From SVFI01 sp045535935 (lineage in GTDB: Bacteria > Bacillota > Clostridia > Lachnospirales > Lachnospiraceae), in the NCBI GenBank assembly GCA_045535935.1, contig JAZSMO010000046.1, forward strand, positions 1 to 64,000: a stretch of DNA of 64,000 nucleotides, in the 5' to 3' direction. Positions 27,198 to 35,157 of the stretch are shown piece after piece; position 1 is the stretch's first letter, and each line of letters opens with the position of its first letter. The translations under genes and the position numbers were made by a program. Below the pieces are notes generated by a model. That model saw only the letters and a list, made by a program, of their open reading frames with translations, ran no database searches and was not told the origin of the DNA.

Positions 27198-27632
27198 TTA
27201 GTCTCTATTTGTTTTTATATCCAATATCGCTTCCTCAACAACCTTCACACACTCATCTGTATGCTTCTTTATATCATTGCCCCAAAAACGAATAACCGTC
27301 CAGCCGTCAAACAATAGTCTCTTGTTTATTTCATCATCACGTTCTCTGTTTCGAGAAATCTTACTTATCCAATAACTACTGTTGTTACTCTTTTCTAATT
27401 GAGGTCTAAGCACTTCCCAATTTTTCCCATGAAAAAATTCTCCATCGCAAAAGATTGCTATCTTATATTTGGTCAGTACAATATCCGGACTTCCTGGCAC
27501 TTTTCTATAATTCTTTCGATAACGATAACCCTTTGCCCACAAAGCTTTTCTTAATATAACTTCTATCTTTGTATTTTTTGCCCGGATATTTTTCATATTT
27601 TTATGGCGTTGTTCCTTTGTCAAATTATCCAT
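27198..27632 (-). CDS. vsr: Very short patch repair endonuclease
   Basis: 144 residues. Vsr nicks 5' of T in T:G mismatches that arise when 5-methylcytosine deaminates, protecting the methylated site from mutation. Family segments: LTKEQRHKNMKNIRAKNTKI, RKNYRKVPGSPDIVLTKYKI, FCDGEFFHGKNWE and the C-terminal WTVIRFWGNDI. The ATG at 27632, 10 bases after the endonuclease stop, is preferred to a GTG at 27656 that overlaps the upstream gene. It is last in the restriction-modification operon, consistent with the m5C methyltransferase upstream. Confidence 0.93.
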   Translation of the reverse strand: MDNLTKEQRHKNMKNIRAKNTKIEVILRKALWAKGYRYRKNYRKVPGSPDIVLTKYKIAIFCDGEFFHGKNWEVLRPQLEKSNNSSYWISKISRNRERDDEINKRLLFDGWTVIRFWGNDIKKHTDECVKVVEEAILDIKTNRD

Positions 27633-27642
27633 AAGAATTTTC

Positions 27643-29199
27643 CTATACAATGTCACTCAACAACACTTGTCTGTTAACTCCTAGTATTTCACGTATTTTA
27701 CTATGAGTATAAGGTCCATTGTTATGATTCTCTACCATCTTAATAACATTAGAAACACTAATGGCAGAACCATTAACCCCCGATGCATCAACAATATTTC
27801 TAATTTGTTTATCAATATTACTACCGAAACCACCTGCAACATATGAAAAGAATGCTAAATTCTTACCCTCCACACCATAATTACAGTAATTTTCAATATA
27901 ATTGTGAACCATTCTATTATGGTGATCATTGCTGATTGAATATTTATGATATGCTTTATTATCCAAAATGGCCGCATAACCATCTGAGTCAGAAAGCAAT
28001 AAAACATCTGGAGTTAAACCAATTGGTCCAACATGCCTTGTTTCGTATCCAAAAACATCTTGAAATATCTGAACAGTTGCCTTCTCAAACTCTATAGCTT
28101 CATCTCTTCCTTTAAATGCCATTTCAAAATATTTTGTCATAAATGCTCCAATGGAACCATTAGGATAATATTCAACCAAAGTATCTTCCACCATACTTAA
28201 ACTAATTCCTGTCTTTTCAACTATACTATTAATTATTTCTGGTGTAATCTTAGTAATTGGCTTTTGTAACGACTCTGCAATATAGGCCTGCTGAATTTTG
28301 AGTTTTGCTATAACAGCTGCTGTTATCGTTGGCGTCATGGCTAGATTACGATTATCCTTTTTATGTCTTGGATCAACTCCATACTTTCTCTGAAAATATT
28401 CATGTTGCTCTGGTCTATCAATAAGCTTAGATTGATCACAAAGTATTTTTTTAACTTCTTCTCTTTTATCATCTAGTATGACAACACGCCCATCTTCTCT
28501 TTTAGCAAGCTGTGTATATTCAAGCCAATTTATAAAAGTATTTGCCAAATCCGTCAAATGCCTAAAAGGATATTCTGGATTTACTTCTCCTTTCGACGAA
28601 TGATATTTATCAAAGAAATTTTCTTCAAGACATTCATCACCAAAGTTTCTAAACTGAATAAGCCTATCAATTATATAATTATAACATTTTTCACTTTCAT
28701 CCTCTGCTTCTGTAACAATAATCTTAGCAATCTCTTCTTCTGTTAAATATTCTATTCGATTATCATCTAAAAGCTTTAACAGAAATCTAAACGGTCTAAT
28801 TTTAAATCTCGGCGAAACTTGAACTCCTCTTCCAATCGAAAATGAAGAAGGGAATTGGTATTTTAAAATTTGACTTTTTAAAATGTTAACCGGTGATTCG
28901 CCATTCATAATAGCCTCTCCGGCAAGCGTTAATTTAATTTTTCCTGTAGACTCCTGTGTAAAAATTAAACCCAAGCTGACTAACCAGGCCTTATATGTTC
29001 TTGCTCCTCCGCCTGTCTGATCACGCCGTTCGCCTTTTCTTTTTAAACCTGCCTCTTCTAATATATCTTCATATGCTAAATGTGAAGTTCTTTGTCCGTT
29101 CCATTCTTGATTAAGTGATATATCCGCAAAAGCAGCCAATACTTCTGGCACAGAATTCAATTTTCTTTTTGGTCTCGTAACCCACCAGTAATTTAACAT
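27643..29199 (-). CDS. AlwI/FokI-like type II restriction endonuclease
   Basis: About 518 residues. The N-terminal part (MLNYWWVTRPKRKLNSVPEV, RTYKAWLVSLGLIFTQE) resembles AlwI-family DNA-recognition helices. The C-terminal part carries a PD-(D/E)xK nuclease centre, GLTPDVLLLSDSDGYAAILD followed by NKAY, then NRMVHNYIENY and LAFFSYVAGGF, which closely parallels the FokI cleavage domain (PD...DTKAY). FokI-like enzymes cut beside their site. The ATG at 29199 follows GGGGAA; an in-frame GTG at 29226 overlaps the methyltransferase. It lies between methyltransferase and vsr on one transcript. Confidence 0.82.
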   Translation of the reverse strand: MLNYWWVTRPKRKLNSVPEVLAAFADISLNQEWNGQRTSHLAYEDILEEAGLKRKGERRDQTGGGARTYKAWLVSLGLIFTQESTGKIKLTLAGEAIMNGESPVNILKSQILKYQFPSSFSIGRGVQVSPRFKIRPFRFLLKLLDDNRIEYLTEEEIAKIIVTEAEDESEKCYNYIIDRLIQFRNFGDECLEENFFDKYHSSKGEVNPEYPFRHLTDLANTFINWLEYTQLAKREDGRVVILDDKREEVKKILCDQSKLIDRPEQHEYFQRKYGVDPRHKKDNRNLAMTPTITAAVIAKLKIQQAYIAESLQKPITKITPEIINSIVEKTGISLSMVEDTLVEYYPNGSIGAFMTKYFEMAFKGRDEAIEFEKATVQIFQDVFGYETRHVGPIGLTPDVLLLSDSDGYAAILDNKAYHKYSISNDHHNRMVHNYIENYCNYGVEGKNLAFFSYVAGGFGSNIDKQIRNIVDASGVNGSAISVSNVIKMVENHNNGPYTHSKIREILGVNRQVLLSDIV

Positions 29200-29215
29200 C
29201 TGTATTCCCCATTTC

Positions 29216-30286
29216 TTATTCGTCACACCCTGTATAAGCCTCTATACTCTCATACTCAATTCCAGCAAAGGTATTCAATATCGCTTCAAAAATAATCTGT
29301 GCTCCTTTTGCTGGAACCGCCATCCCGATTTGTTTCCTTACCGATTCTTTTGAACCTTCAAATACGTAATTATCTGGGAACGTCTGTAATCTAGCCCTCT
29401 CTCTATTGGTTAAAGCTCGTGGTTCATCATAGTGGTATATATGTGTTCCGCCACCACCCGAACCTGTAACAGTATAAGCTGGCTTTGTCGGATCAAGTCT
29501 CTTATAAATCTGACTTATTTTTGCACCTTTGACATTTAACCGTAATTCCTCAGGAAGATTTGCTGTAAACGCATTCTGCCCCGGTTTTATATGTTTCAAT
29601 CTCTCTACAACAATCGCTGACTGCTTTGTTAATTCGTTATTTGCTACATCTACAGGAATTGGTGGCTCTTCTATTGCTGTTTTACATGTAACGTCTACAT
29701 CTTCATACTTCTTAGTACTTGGCACCCTATATTCAAATGGCAGATCCTCTCTAATCCCCACAATAATCATACGATGTCTTGCCTGCGGAACTCCGTACTC
29801 TTCAAATTTATATAGATTTGGATAAATCTTATAACCAGCAGCTCTTAAATCGTCTTTAATTTTTTCAAAAGCTTTTCCTTCATTTGCACTTTTTAATCCA
29901 CCGACATTTTCAGCCAAAAACCAAAGTGGCCTGTACGTCATGAGAACTTTTACTCCATATGAATACAAAGGCCCATATTTTCCATCAAAACCTTTCTGCT
30001 CTCCTACTACTGAAAAATCATTACACGGGAATCCAAAAGCAAATGCATCTATCTCTCCCAAACTATCGATATCTAATTTTCTAACATCACCATGAATAAC
30101 ACTATCTGGATCATTCGGACAAATATTTCTGCGATATGTATTGCATGTATCTAAATCATAGTCATTTGCCCACTGATGAACTATCTTATATTCTGGATTA
30201 TTAATCGAAGCACGCATAGCCCCTAATGCTAATCCTCCCGGTCCACAAAATAGTTCTCCTAATCTAAATTCTTTGACTTCACTCAT
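29216..30286 (-). CDS. DNA (cytosine-5-)-methyltransferase
   Basis: 356 residues. Motif I LGELFCGPGGLALGAM, motif IV FGFPCNDFSVVGEQKGFDG with the catalytic Cys, motif VI FLAENVGGL, motif VIII QARHRMIIVGIR, motif IX RERARLQTFPD and motif X QIGMAVPAKGAQI are all present, so it should be active. It modifies the site cut by the downstream nuclease; the site itself cannot be read from the sequence. The start overlaps the upstream HTH gene stop as TAATG. Confidence 0.93.
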   Translation of the reverse strand: MSEVKEFRLGELFCGPGGLALGAMRASINNPEYKIVHQWANDYDLDTCNTYRRNICPNDPDSVIHGDVRKLDIDSLGEIDAFAFGFPCNDFSVVGEQKGFDGKYGPLYSYGVKVLMTYRPLWFLAENVGGLKSANEGKAFEKIKDDLRAAGYKIYPNLYKFEEYGVPQARHRMIIVGIREDLPFEYRVPSTKKYEDVDVTCKTAIEEPPIPVDVANNELTKQSAIVVERLKHIKPGQNAFTANLPEELRLNVKGAKISQIYKRLDPTKPAYTVTGSGGGGTHIYHYDEPRALTNRERARLQTFPDNYVFEGSKESVRKQIGMAVPAKGAQIIFEAILNTFAGIEYESIEAYTGCDE

Positions 30287-30498
30287 TATATTTTCTCTCC
30301 GTTCGGTAATATATAATTTCTTTTAAATTCTGTTCCTGTGGCCGATGCGATCTCTTCTAAATCCTTTATCGTAAAACTTTCTCTCTTCATCTTAGAGTTA
30401 AAACTTTGAGGTGATTTTCCAAGTCTTCTTGCCAACTCAGCAACACTAATATTACTTCTAACACATAAAACTTTTATCTGTTCTGATATTGTCGCCAT
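30286..30498 (-). CDS. Small helix-turn-helix protein, possible RM controller
   Basis: 70 residues, a single HTH of the Cro/C1 type (IKVLCVRSNISVAELARRLG, KSPQSFNSKMKRESFTIKDL). The ATG at 30498 has a strong GGAGGAGGG site; longer frames upstream lack one. It sits directly before and overlaps the methyltransferase, the usual place of a restriction-modification control protein. C-protein function is inferred. Confidence 0.8.
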   Translation of the reverse strand: MATISEQIKVLCVRSNISVAELARRLGKSPQSFNSKMKRESFTIKDLEEIASATGTEFKRNYILPNGEKI

Positions 30499-30635
30499 AA
30501 TACAAACCCTCCTCCTAACAGTATAAAAGTTTCTTTTTATGAAGTCAAAATATATTTTTAGCTTATTATCAACTTCTGGTAATATTTTTTTGAAGCAAAA
30601 AGGCAAAGTCTTTTTCCTGACTTCACCCAATTTTG

Positions 30636-31019
30636 TCAAATAATCTCAAAAACAATTTCTGTAGACGATATAAACTCGACTATTACTTTATTACCTACCA
30701 TTACACTACATGACCGATACCATGGTGTAAAGGCCTTACAAGCACCTATTCCTACACCCTCAAATTGCTTTGCATATTGTATTCCATTTTCATAAGGACC
30801 ATTACCAGATGCTTTAATCCTCATCGGCGGATAACCATTGGCAAAATATGCAGTAAACATATCTCCACGTTTAATATTATAACTTTTTGCATACTGTGAC
30901 GGTATTTTTACATAGGATTCACCCGCTATAGGTTTACGATTTGTAGGATTTCTATACTCTCCCCAATCTATATGCGATGGCTTCACTGTTACAATATATC
31001 TATCTCCTGCAGATGCCAT
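30636..31019 (-). CDS. Unknown protein at the head of the RM operon
   Basis: 127 residues, not recognised with confidence. Readable parts are RYIVTVKPSHIDWGEYRNP, ESYVKIPSQYAKSYNIKRGD, a central YAKQFEGVGIGACKAFTPW, and a C-terminal beta-rich VGNKVIVEFISSTEIVFEI. The small all-beta pattern could be a B3- or AbrB-like DNA-binding fold as found attached to some restriction enzymes. It has its own strong GGAGGTG site and lies 137 bases before the HTH gene on the same strand, so it likely belongs to the RM locus. Confidence 0.65.
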   Translation of the reverse strand: MASAGDRYIVTVKPSHIDWGEYRNPTNRKPIAGESYVKIPSQYAKSYNIKRGDMFTAYFANGYPPMRIKASGNGPYENGIQYAKQFEGVGIGACKAFTPWYRSCSVMVGNKVIVEFISSTEIVFEII

Positions 31020-31052
31020 TATTACACCTCCATTATTTATACTCTATTTAAC

Positions 31053-31089
31053 AAAAACTCCCAAAACCTTCGTTCAAAGATTTTGGGAA
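31053..31089 (-). terminator. Terminator of the DNA glycosylase operon
   Basis: TCCCAAAA (31059-31066) and TTTTGGGA (31081-31088); on the minus strand the stem is followed by GTTTTTGTT. It insulates the glycosylase operon from the RM operon. Confidence 0.75.
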
Positions 31090-31210
31090 TACCATACATT
31101 TCTATAACAATATAATATCCCCTCATATATCTTTGCCCTCAAGTTCCCAGATGTTTTGCATCTGCATGAATTATATCACACTCACCACACATTATCAACA
31201 AAATCCGTCT

Positions 31211-31711
31211 CTATCCCCTATTCCTCATCCCCTTCCCCCACTCCTCGCACAACCTCTCCAGGCCCCACGCTGCATTCGCCGGGCTGGTCGAGGGGAGCTT
31301 GATGATCGGGACACCGGTCTGTGGAAGTGCGTATGTGTTGTACAAGCGTTCCGCTGTCGCACCGTTGGCAATGATTGTACGGATGTTGGTTTGTGCTAAC
31401 AGCCCTGCAATATCGTTTGCCACAACATTTTTGATGGAGCTGTCGCTGGAGCCTATGATGTCACAGCTCTTGATGACGTCCCAGATGGCAATATGGTTAG
31501 CAATGAGCAACTTTTTCTTTTCCTCAATCGTCTCCGGAACTTCGCTTCCCGTGACCGCTGCGATCACTTTCCAGAAACGGTTCTGCGGATGTCCGTAATA
31601 GAAATTGTTTTCCCGTGATTTGACCGACGGAAAGGTTCCGAGAATCAGCACCTCGGAATTTTCGTCATATACAGGGGCAAATGTGTGTGTCAGCGATTTG
31701 TATTCTTTCAT
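31211..31711 (-). CDS. DNA-deoxyinosine (hypoxanthine/uracil) glycosylase, UDG superfamily
   Basis: 166 residues. The UDG-fold motifs are VLILGTFPSVKSRENNFYYG with GHPQNRFW (motif 1 region), IAIWDVIKSCDI, and motif 2 KLPSTSPANAAWG. This set matches Mug-like hypoxanthine-DNA glycosylases, which remove deaminated bases. It is last of three tightly spaced genes (2-base gap after the small membrane gene). No iron-sulfur cysteines are seen, unlike family 4/5 UDGs. Confidence 0.85.
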   Translation of the reverse strand: MKEYKSLTHTFAPVYDENSEVLILGTFPSVKSRENNFYYGHPQNRFWKVIAAVTGSEVPETIEEKKKLLIANHIAIWDVIKSCDIIGSSDSSIKNVVANDIAGLLAQTNIRTIIANGATAERLYNTYALPQTGVPIIKLPSTSPANAAWGLERLCEEWGKGMRNRG

Positions 31712-31713
31712 TA

Positions 31714-31896
31714 CTATTTTTTCCCATCTCTCTTTTCGTGGAAAATTACTTCCTCAGCATCGCCCATAAAATCCGCTGCTGTTCCTTCCTCTCCACCGAT
31801 AACATTCGATTTGCACAGTCCGTAAACGGTTCCGCCGGCAGCATTTACCAAGCCCAAAACAAGACCGATGATAATCGCTAATATTATTTCTGTCAT
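31714..31896 (-). CDS. Small one-helix membrane protein
   Basis: 60 residues: an N-terminal hydrophobic helix (ILAIIIGLVLGLVNAAGGTV) and a charged tail. Not recognised. Its ATG overlaps the stop of the zinc-ribbon gene as ATGA and its stop is 2 bases from the glycosylase, so it is translationally coupled and likely real; it may partner the upstream membrane zinc-ribbon protein. Confidence 0.65.
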   Translation of the reverse strand: MTEIILAIIIGLVLGLVNAAGGTVYGLCKSNVIGGEEGTAADFMGDAEEVIFHEKRDGKK

Positions 31897-33065
31897 GTGA
31901 TATCCTCCCTATTGTTAACGTACGCTGTCATTCCGGTTGCAGACAAACGATATAATCCTTGTTTATACTTTTTGTAAAAAGAAATACCGTTATATACCAT
32001 AATGGCTGTGATCGCTGCCGGAATCATAAAAATCGGCGGCGCAAAAAGTCCAAAATAGGAAACAAACATAAAAATCGGACAGGCTATGAGCGAGTTTATA
32101 ATAAATTTTTGGACAAACCTTTCTTTTTCAAACGGAAGGTTACCCACCACTTTTCCGGTCTGGCCGTTTACGATCACCAGCTGCTTTCCTGTATCGTATT
32201 TTAAGTTAACAAAGTAAGCCGGAAGTAACGCATATTCTACATTTTCAATTCGGGATTCTTCACGTATGTCTCTCTTGCTGTAGTTGGATATTCTTCCGAG
32301 GGTCACTTTATTTACACGAGGACAGGTATCCAAGATCGCATCGTCGAGATAATCGCGACATCTCGCCACATTTGCAGCCTCAAGTGCCTCGCTGGGAACA
32401 TCATATTTATCCGCATAAAAGCCGGACAGATATGCCACATCAAATTCTACGAGTTCATCCGTATGAAACGGCTCTAATCTTCGAGACATTTCATTGTTCA
32501 ATCTCACGGATGCATCAAGGGTCACTTTTTTATAGCGACAGGAAGCATCTCTGACGTATTCGAAAGTACCGTCGTCATCCGTGCGGGCCTCCACCACCAT
32601 TCCTCTGCGGATGTGTGTACTGAACAGCCAATAAGGCATGTAGATCGCATGGACTTTATCCACTGTCAATTCTTTGATTTTTTTCGGAATATAAGAGCCT
32701 TCTTTAAATCGCTCTCTGATGCATTCCAATGCCTGGCTTTCGGTGAGTTTGAACGGAATGATCCATTTCGGACGCAGCTCTCTGGAAACACGGTCGAACA
32801 CTATGGTCGGTGATCCGCAATAGCTGCAAAATGTGGATGCTTCCGTACCGCTCAGCATGAGGTCTGCTCCGCATGAACTGCAGTGGTAGATATTCGTCTC
32901 CATATATTCTTCCGACTCAGACTTTGCACTTTCCTGCAATGCCTTGTCTTCATATGGGGTGTATTCATCGACCTCGGTCTTCCCTTGACAGTATTTGCAT
33001 ATGATTTTTGCTGACTTTGGGTCATACACAACCTGGCCGCCGCAGTTTGGACACTTAAGATTCAT
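31893..33065 (-). CDS. Zinc-ribbon membrane protein (TFIIB-type ribbons)
   Basis: 390 residues. Two zinc ribbons at the N-terminus (CPNCGG...CKYCQG and CSSCGA...CSYCGS) are followed by a soluble domain with IPFKLTESQALECIRERFKE and YMPYWLFSTHIRRG, and two C-terminal membrane helices near 325-365. The family is widespread in Clostridia, with no proven function. The first gene of a three-gene operon. Confidence 0.75.
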   Translation of the reverse strand: MNLKCPNCGGQVVYDPKSAKIICKYCQGKTEVDEYTPYEDKALQESAKSESEEYMETNIYHCSSCGADLMLSGTEASTFCSYCGSPTIVFDRVSRELRPKWIIPFKLTESQALECIRERFKEGSYIPKKIKELTVDKVHAIYMPYWLFSTHIRRGMVVEARTDDDGTFEYVRDASCRYKKVTLDASVRLNNEMSRRLEPFHTDELVEFDVAYLSGFYADKYDVPSEALEAANVARCRDYLDDAILDTCPRVNKVTLGRISNYSKRDIREESRIENVEYALLPAYFVNLKYDTGKQLVIVNGQTGKVVGNLPFEKERFVQKFIINSLIACPIFMFVSYFGLFAPPIFMIPAAITAIMVYNGISFYKKYKQGLYRLSATGMTAYVNNREDIT

Positions 33066-33106
33066 AAAACCTCCATTATAAAAAGTAAAATGTATTTTTA
33101 TATTAA

Positions 33107-33153
33107 ATCAAAACCGGGGCAACCCGCAAGTCTCTCCTTGCAAGCTACCCCGT
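33107..33153 (-). terminator. spoIIID terminator
   Basis: CGGGG...GCAAG (33115-33130) pairs with CTTGC...CCCCG (33137-33152) around several mismatches, followed on the minus strand by GGTTTTGATTT. Confidence 0.6.
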
Positions 33154-33156
33154 TTC

Positions 33157-33414
33157 TTAACCGATATGCTGTTGAAGATATTTTTCTTTTGTCGCCATAC
33201 CGCCCCGGATGTGACGCTCAGATTTGTTCACATCGAGTACCTTTCTGGCCTCCTTTGCCAGCGCATGGTTGAACGCCGGCAGACGCTCTGTGACGTCTTT
33301 ATGTACCGTACTCTTGCTCACCCCGAACGCCTTCGCCGTCTGGCGCACGGTGGCGTTTTGCTCGATAATGTAGTTGGCGATGCCGATTGCCCGCTCCTCG
33401 ATATATTGTTTCAA
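33157..33414 (-). CDS. spoIIID: Sporulation transcriptional regulator SpoIIID
   Basis: 85 residues: YIEERAIGIANYIIEQNATV, the HTH TAKAFGVSKSTVHKDVTERL, and the C-terminal basic RHIRGGMATKEKYLQ, all diagnostic. It acts in the mother cell after sigma-E, activating and repressing sporulation genes. The start is TTG at 33414 behind a strong GGGGGAG; no ATG fits. A sigma-E-type promoter lies upstream, as for B. subtilis spoIIID. It shows the organism can sporulate or descends from a spore former. Confidence 0.95.
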   Translation of the reverse strand: MKQYIEERAIGIANYIIEQNATVRQTAKAFGVSKSTVHKDVTERLPAFNHALAKEARKVLDVNKSERHIRGGMATKEKYLQQHIG

Positions 33415-33442
33415 AGTCTCCCCCTGAAATCATTGTTTTTAC

Positions 33443-33472
33443 AATGTATGCGAGGGAGGGACTGTTATATGA
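33443..33472 (-). promoter_or_regulatory. Sigma-E-type promoter of spoIIID
   Basis: On the minus strand TCATATA (33472-33466) and CATACATT (33450-33443), 15 bases apart, match the sigma-E consensus (kmATATT and CATACAmT) at nearly every position. Confidence 0.7.
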
Positions 33473-33613
33473 CAGGTATATAGTTTTCTGCTATTCTAAA
33501 ATTCTATTGACAAATATTTATTGTCTCCCTAAAATATGAACAAAGGAACGAAGTTTACTACCGCGTAACAATTTATTGTTCAGGCGGGCTGCTCGTTTCT
33601 TTTTTACTTTTTT

Positions 33614-33642
33614 GTTTAAAGTCGCAATTTGCGACTTTAAAC
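33614..33642. repeat. Perfect 14-bp-arm palindrome downstream of the ORF6N gene
   Basis: GTTTAAAGTCGCAA and TTGCGACTTTAAAC are separated by one base. Neither strand has a T-tract after the stem, so it is not a standard terminator. In one minus-strand frame it reads LKSQIAT, the residues commonly found in ORF6N proteins at the place where the adjacent gene has LRCKNFT. Confidence 0.7.
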
Positions 33643-33661
33643 CACTCTTCCAAATTCCAAC

Positions 33662-33686
33662 TTGAGGTGCAAAAAATTCACCTCAA
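33662..33686. repeat. Second copy of the ORF6N internal palindrome, at the stop codon
   Basis: TTGAGGTG-N9-CACCTCAA. With flanks it matches the palindrome inside the ORF6N gene (34463-34493), but with the spacer inverted. It spans the last codons and stop of the gene. Confidence 0.7.
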
Positions 33687-34721
33687 TTGCAACACTTTAT
33701 TTTTTAACAATTCCTTTATCAGACTTTGATATTTATTTCTGTCTTTATCCTCCAAAATCGATGTGATTTTTCCTCCTGCATCCTTAGAAGATCCTCCGCA
33801 AAGAAAGACTTTCTCATCAGCCGTATCATAGTCAAGTATAATATATCTGTCGTGGAAGATTCCTCCGGATTTATATAGTTTTACTGAGATATTGGGATAT
33901 TCTTTGCAGAAATCTAAGTATGTATTTTCACACATTTTTCCAAGGTTATCACTAAAAATAGAAACTGCTACTCCCTTCGGAATATTAATTAGTTTTTCTA
34001 AAGTTCTAAGTCCAATATAGTTATCTACAATATAAATGCTATGGCGAGCCCGGCTGTAAATCTCATCATATACAACATCTCCCCAAAATGGTTTTCCGTT
34101 TAATAGCAAATACCCTCTTTTATCTTCATCCTCCTCAAACGGAGGCATAAGTTCACTCAACTCCGAATGTGTCACAAAATCGCCGAGTTTATCAATCACA
34201 TTGGCCATGCGCTGCTGCACATCTGTCAGATCAGAGCGCAGTTCCCATGTGGTAAATAAATTCTCTGACATCTGCATAGATAAAAGCAAATACTCTCTCT
34301 GACCAATTAAACTCTGATTGCCCATAATGTAATCTTTCATTTTCTTAAATGTGCGAATAAGAGCTCTACTCTGTTTTGTTGCTAATTCCCCACGCAAAAC
34401 TGTCATCAACATATAAATTCCTTGTTCTGTAAATGCCAACGGTAAATAACGTGAACCGCCCCAACTTGAGGTGAAATTTTTGCACCTCAAGTTTTCCCAT
34501 TCGCTTTGAGTTAGCTGAAACATAAAATCCTCACCATCAAATTTTTCTATATTATTCTTTACTTGTCGATTGAAATTTTTCGTTTCATACCCATAAATCT
34601 CCGCCAACTCAAAATCCAACATAACCTTCTGGTCACGAACCACATAAATTTTTCTTTTGAGCATCTCTTCATCAATTAAAATAATTTCCTCTTTTGTTTC
34701 TGTTTTGTTCTCTACACCCAT
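33678..34721 (-). CDS. ORF6N-domain protein with PLD-like C-terminal domain
   Basis: 347 residues. The ORF6N DNA-binding domain occupies about 15-110 (RKIYVVRDQKVMLDFELAEI, RQVKNNIEKFDGEDFMFQLT, TSSWGGSRYLPLAFTEQGIY). A helical linker follows, then a C-terminal domain (WGDVVYDEIYSRARHSIYIV, GGIFHDRYIILDYDTADEKV, FLCGGSSKDAGGK) resembling PLD-like modules that follow ORF6N domains in phage and defence genes. Only one HxD-type motif is seen. The codons for NLRCKNFTSSW form an 11-bp perfect inverted repeat, repeated at the stop codon. AT-rich accessory gene, function unknown. Confidence 0.82.
   Translation of the reverse strand: MGVENKTETKEEIILIDEEMLKRKIYVVRDQKVMLDFELAEIYGYETKNFNRQVKNNIEKFDGEDFMFQLTQSEWENLRCKNFTSSWGGSRYLPLAFTEQGIYMLMTVLRGELATKQSRALIRTFKKMKDYIMGNQSLIGQREYLLLSMQMSENLFTTWELRSDLTDVQQRMANVIDKLGDFVTHSELSELMPPFEEDEDKRGYLLLNGKPFWGDVVYDEIYSRARHSIYIVDNYIGLRTLEKLINIPKGVAVSIFSDNLGKMCENTYLDFCKEYPNISVKLYKSGGIFHDRYIILDYDTADEKVFLCGGSSKDAGGKITSILEDKDRNKYQSLIKELLKNKVLQLR
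34463..34493. repeat. Coding palindrome inside the ORF6N domain
   Basis: AACTTGAGGTG (34463-34473) and CACCTCAAGTT (34483-34493), a perfect 11-bp inverted repeat with a 9-base spacer, encoding the NLRCKNFTSS part of the ORF6N domain on the minus strand. Confidence 0.8.
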
Positions 34722-34835
34722 CTTGTTCTCCTCCTTATATACTTTTTGTATATATTCTATATTATCACTAACTTCAAATCAAGCAATATTTATTGTATAC
34801 TTTTATTATCATTAGTATTTACACGGAGGTCCCCT

Positions 34836-35153
34836 ATGGAAAACGAAAATTACGGTACTCTCGTTAAAAATCTGCGAATAAAGAACGGTCTGACACAAAA
34901 CCAGGTGGCTGAATCTCTCGGAGTTACACCCGGCTACATCAGCAATGTGGAAAACAACCGGACGGCCATGTCTCTGCGTATGCTGACATATTATGCGCGC
35001 CTTGTCGGCTGCTCATTGGATTCTCTTGTCGGGGAATTGGAGCCGGAATACGCAGAAACCGCTTTGGACAGATCCTTGTACGAAGCCATCCTTAAATTGG
35101 ACACGAATCAAAAAGAAAAACTGCTGAAAACGATAGAGATATGGAACTCGTGA
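34836..35153 (+). CDS. XRE-family HTH regulator
   Basis: 105 residues; an HTH of the Cro/C1 type at 5-60 (LRIKNGLTQNQVAESLGVTP, GYISNVENNRTAMSLRML) with a short helical tail (LYEAILKLDTNQKEKLLKTI). The ATG at 34836 follows CGGAGG; the in-frame region upstream is promoter DNA. It diverges from the ORF6N gene; the shared 114-base region holds TATATAC-N5-GTATATA (34736-34754) near the ORF6N ribosome site, a possible operator. Confidence 0.85.
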   Translation: MENENYGTLVKNLRIKNGLTQNQVAESLGVTPGYISNVENNRTAMSLRMLTYYARLVGCSLDSLVGELEPEYAETALDRSLYEAILKLDTNQKEKLLKTIEIWNS

Positions 35154-35157
35154 GCAT

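Noticed and set aside
22471..31019. Complete mobile element (prophage, ICE) carrying the defence genes
   Set aside because: No integrase, recombinase, portal, relaxase or flanking attachment repeat was recognised; AT content alone is not enough.
33614..33642. Rho-independent terminator of the ORF6N gene
   Set aside because: On the minus strand the perfect stem is followed by an A-rich, not T-rich, tract; the T-run lies before the stem on the plus strand.
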